Shown: piece by piece, positions 63,357 through 64,000 of the stretch
Numbering within the stretch: position 1 is the first letter of the stretch
Layout of the letters: the number at the start of each line of letters is the position of its first letter
Source of the DNA: [Flexibacter] sp. ATCC 35208
Lineage (GTDB): Bacteria; Bacteroidota; Bacteroidia; Chitinophagales; Chitinophagaceae
Assembly (NCBI RefSeq): GCF_001975825.1
Contig: NZ_MTKN01000017.1
Coordinates: 62,001-126,000, forward strand
Length of the DNA stretch: 64,000 nt
Direction of reading: 5' to 3'
Notes under the pieces: model-generated
The model's database searches: none
What the model saw: only the letters and a program-made list of their open reading frames with translations
What the model was told of the DNA's origin: nothing
Position numbers and translations under genes: made by a program

Positions 63357-64000
63357 CTAATTAATAAACACTATCTTCGTTACAAGATGTTCTCCCGTCG
63401 TAGCACTGGAAGCAAATACAAGGTAAACGCCTGTCTGAGGTCGGTGACCTGTATAATCCAGCCCACTCCATAGTGCAAGACCACCTTTGGACCTCGTTTG
63501 ATATACAACTCTGCCGTTGATATCGGTAATCTTCACTAATGTATTTTCAGTTAAACCATTGATGGCAATATTGCCGCTGTAGTCATGTGGCACAGGGTTC
63601 GGAAATACCAGTACGGAATCTTTGCTCATGGTTTTGCCTTCGGTGGCAGTGCCTCTGTACGACATCAAACCCTGATCGGTAGCAAAATACACCTCGCCGG
63701 TAGTAGGATGGATAGTGATACTATAAATTTGGTTGCCGGGTAGAGGACTATTGCTGGCAGTAAAGTTTTCTTCGATGTTGGTGCCGTCTTCGCTCACAAG
63801 CCATACACCGTTGTGCGTACCGACCCATTTACGGTTGGCGCCATCTACGGCAATAGCCGTCACCTGTTCATCCTGGAAAAGGTAGCCGGCAAAATTGTCC
63901 TGCTGAATAATCGGCCAGACGGCATCGCAGGTGCTACATCCTATCACGCCGATACCGGTGCCTGTTCCCACCCAGAGACTACCATTCTTATCTTTTGCTA
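63357..64000 (-). CDS. porZ: T9SS protein PorZ-like, C-terminal part (truncated by the window)
   Basis: The frame is open to the end of the window, so the N-terminal part lies outside. Visible are two-component-regulator-type propeller blades (DKNGSLWVGTGTGIGV, ANRKWVGTHNGVWLVSEDG, GEVYFATDQGLMSY) and a C-terminal T9SS-type sorting domain (VFPNPVPHDYSGNIAINGL ... GVYLVFASS). This arrangement and the position next to recO match PorZ, a surface protein of the T9SS attachment complex. Confidence 0.82.
   Translation of the reverse strand, partial: AKDKNGSLWVGTGTGIGVIGCSTCDAVWPIIQQDNFAGYLFQDEQVTAIAVDGANRKWVGTHNGVWLVSEDGTNIEENFTASNSPLPGNQIYSITIHPTTGEVYFATDQGLMSYRGTATEGKTMSKDSVLVFPNPVPHDYSGNIAINGLTENTLVKITDINGRVVYQTRSKGGLALWSGLDYTGHRPQTGVYLVFASSATTGEHLVTKIVFIN

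Overview
The window looks like chromosome from a gliding, flexibacter-type member of the Bacteroidetes, most likely a Chitinophagaceae (Chitinophaga-like) species. Three things point there: an alternative complex III / aa3-type oxidase operon, a gldKLMN cluster for gliding and the type IX secretion system (T9SS), and a porZ-like gene beside recO. Promoters carry the Bacteroidetes -7 box (TAnnTTTG) and Shine-Dalgarno sequences are weak. There are no rRNA or tRNA genes, no CRISPR array and no intact insertion sequence.

Layout. 1-11.5 kb: a plus-strand respiratory operon, actC(partial)-actD-actE-actF-coxB-coxA-ctaB-two subunit III genes-subunit IV-SCO-DUF420-small CxxC membrane protein. ACIII oxidises quinol and passes electrons through the ActE haem c to an A1-type oxidase, with ctaB, SCO and DUF420 as assembly factors. 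11.5-19.1 kb: DUF2024, a ClC-like channel, MeaB, three glycosyltransferases, a Lon-N-like protein, LptC and a CsaA-like protein. 19.6-33.3 kb: mostly minus-strand housekeeping genes (DPP-IV, lysS, FAH/flavin reductase pair, cystathionine gamma-synthase, ACP phosphodiesterase) with USP, DUF4197 and fatty acid hydroxylase genes on plus. 33.5-44 kb: a secreted PepSY-like protein, a deoxyhypusine-synthase-like enzyme, aldose epimerase, HemW, a divergent MFS/AraC pair, DUF4271, hemD and a DUF255 thioredoxin-like protein. 44-49.5 kb: gldK-gldL-gldM-gldN behind an unusually long, structured leader. 49.5-64 kb: uvrC, a lipoprotein, gpmI, DUF4783, nadC, a lipid kinase, SUI1, an AraC remnant, birA, rsfS-ftsH-LUD, a lipoprotein, lpxH, recO and the 3' end of porZ.

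The most unusual signal is a four-copy family of about 55-68 nt plus-strand elements, at 18650, 19301, 19537 and 32014. Each starts exactly 5 nt after the end of a -7-like box. Each carries a near-identical 5' segment and ends in a hairpin whose stem bases covary while the loop is kept. Each also has CRTTCAC-type heptamers upstream, the proximal one exactly 40 bp before the -7 box and further ones at 21-bp intervals. It looks like a sibling small-RNA family with a shared phased operator; I do not recognise it as a described family. Other points of interest are the gldK leader, a SCO gene without ATG, GTG or TTG before its membrane anchor, and a decayed AraC gene.
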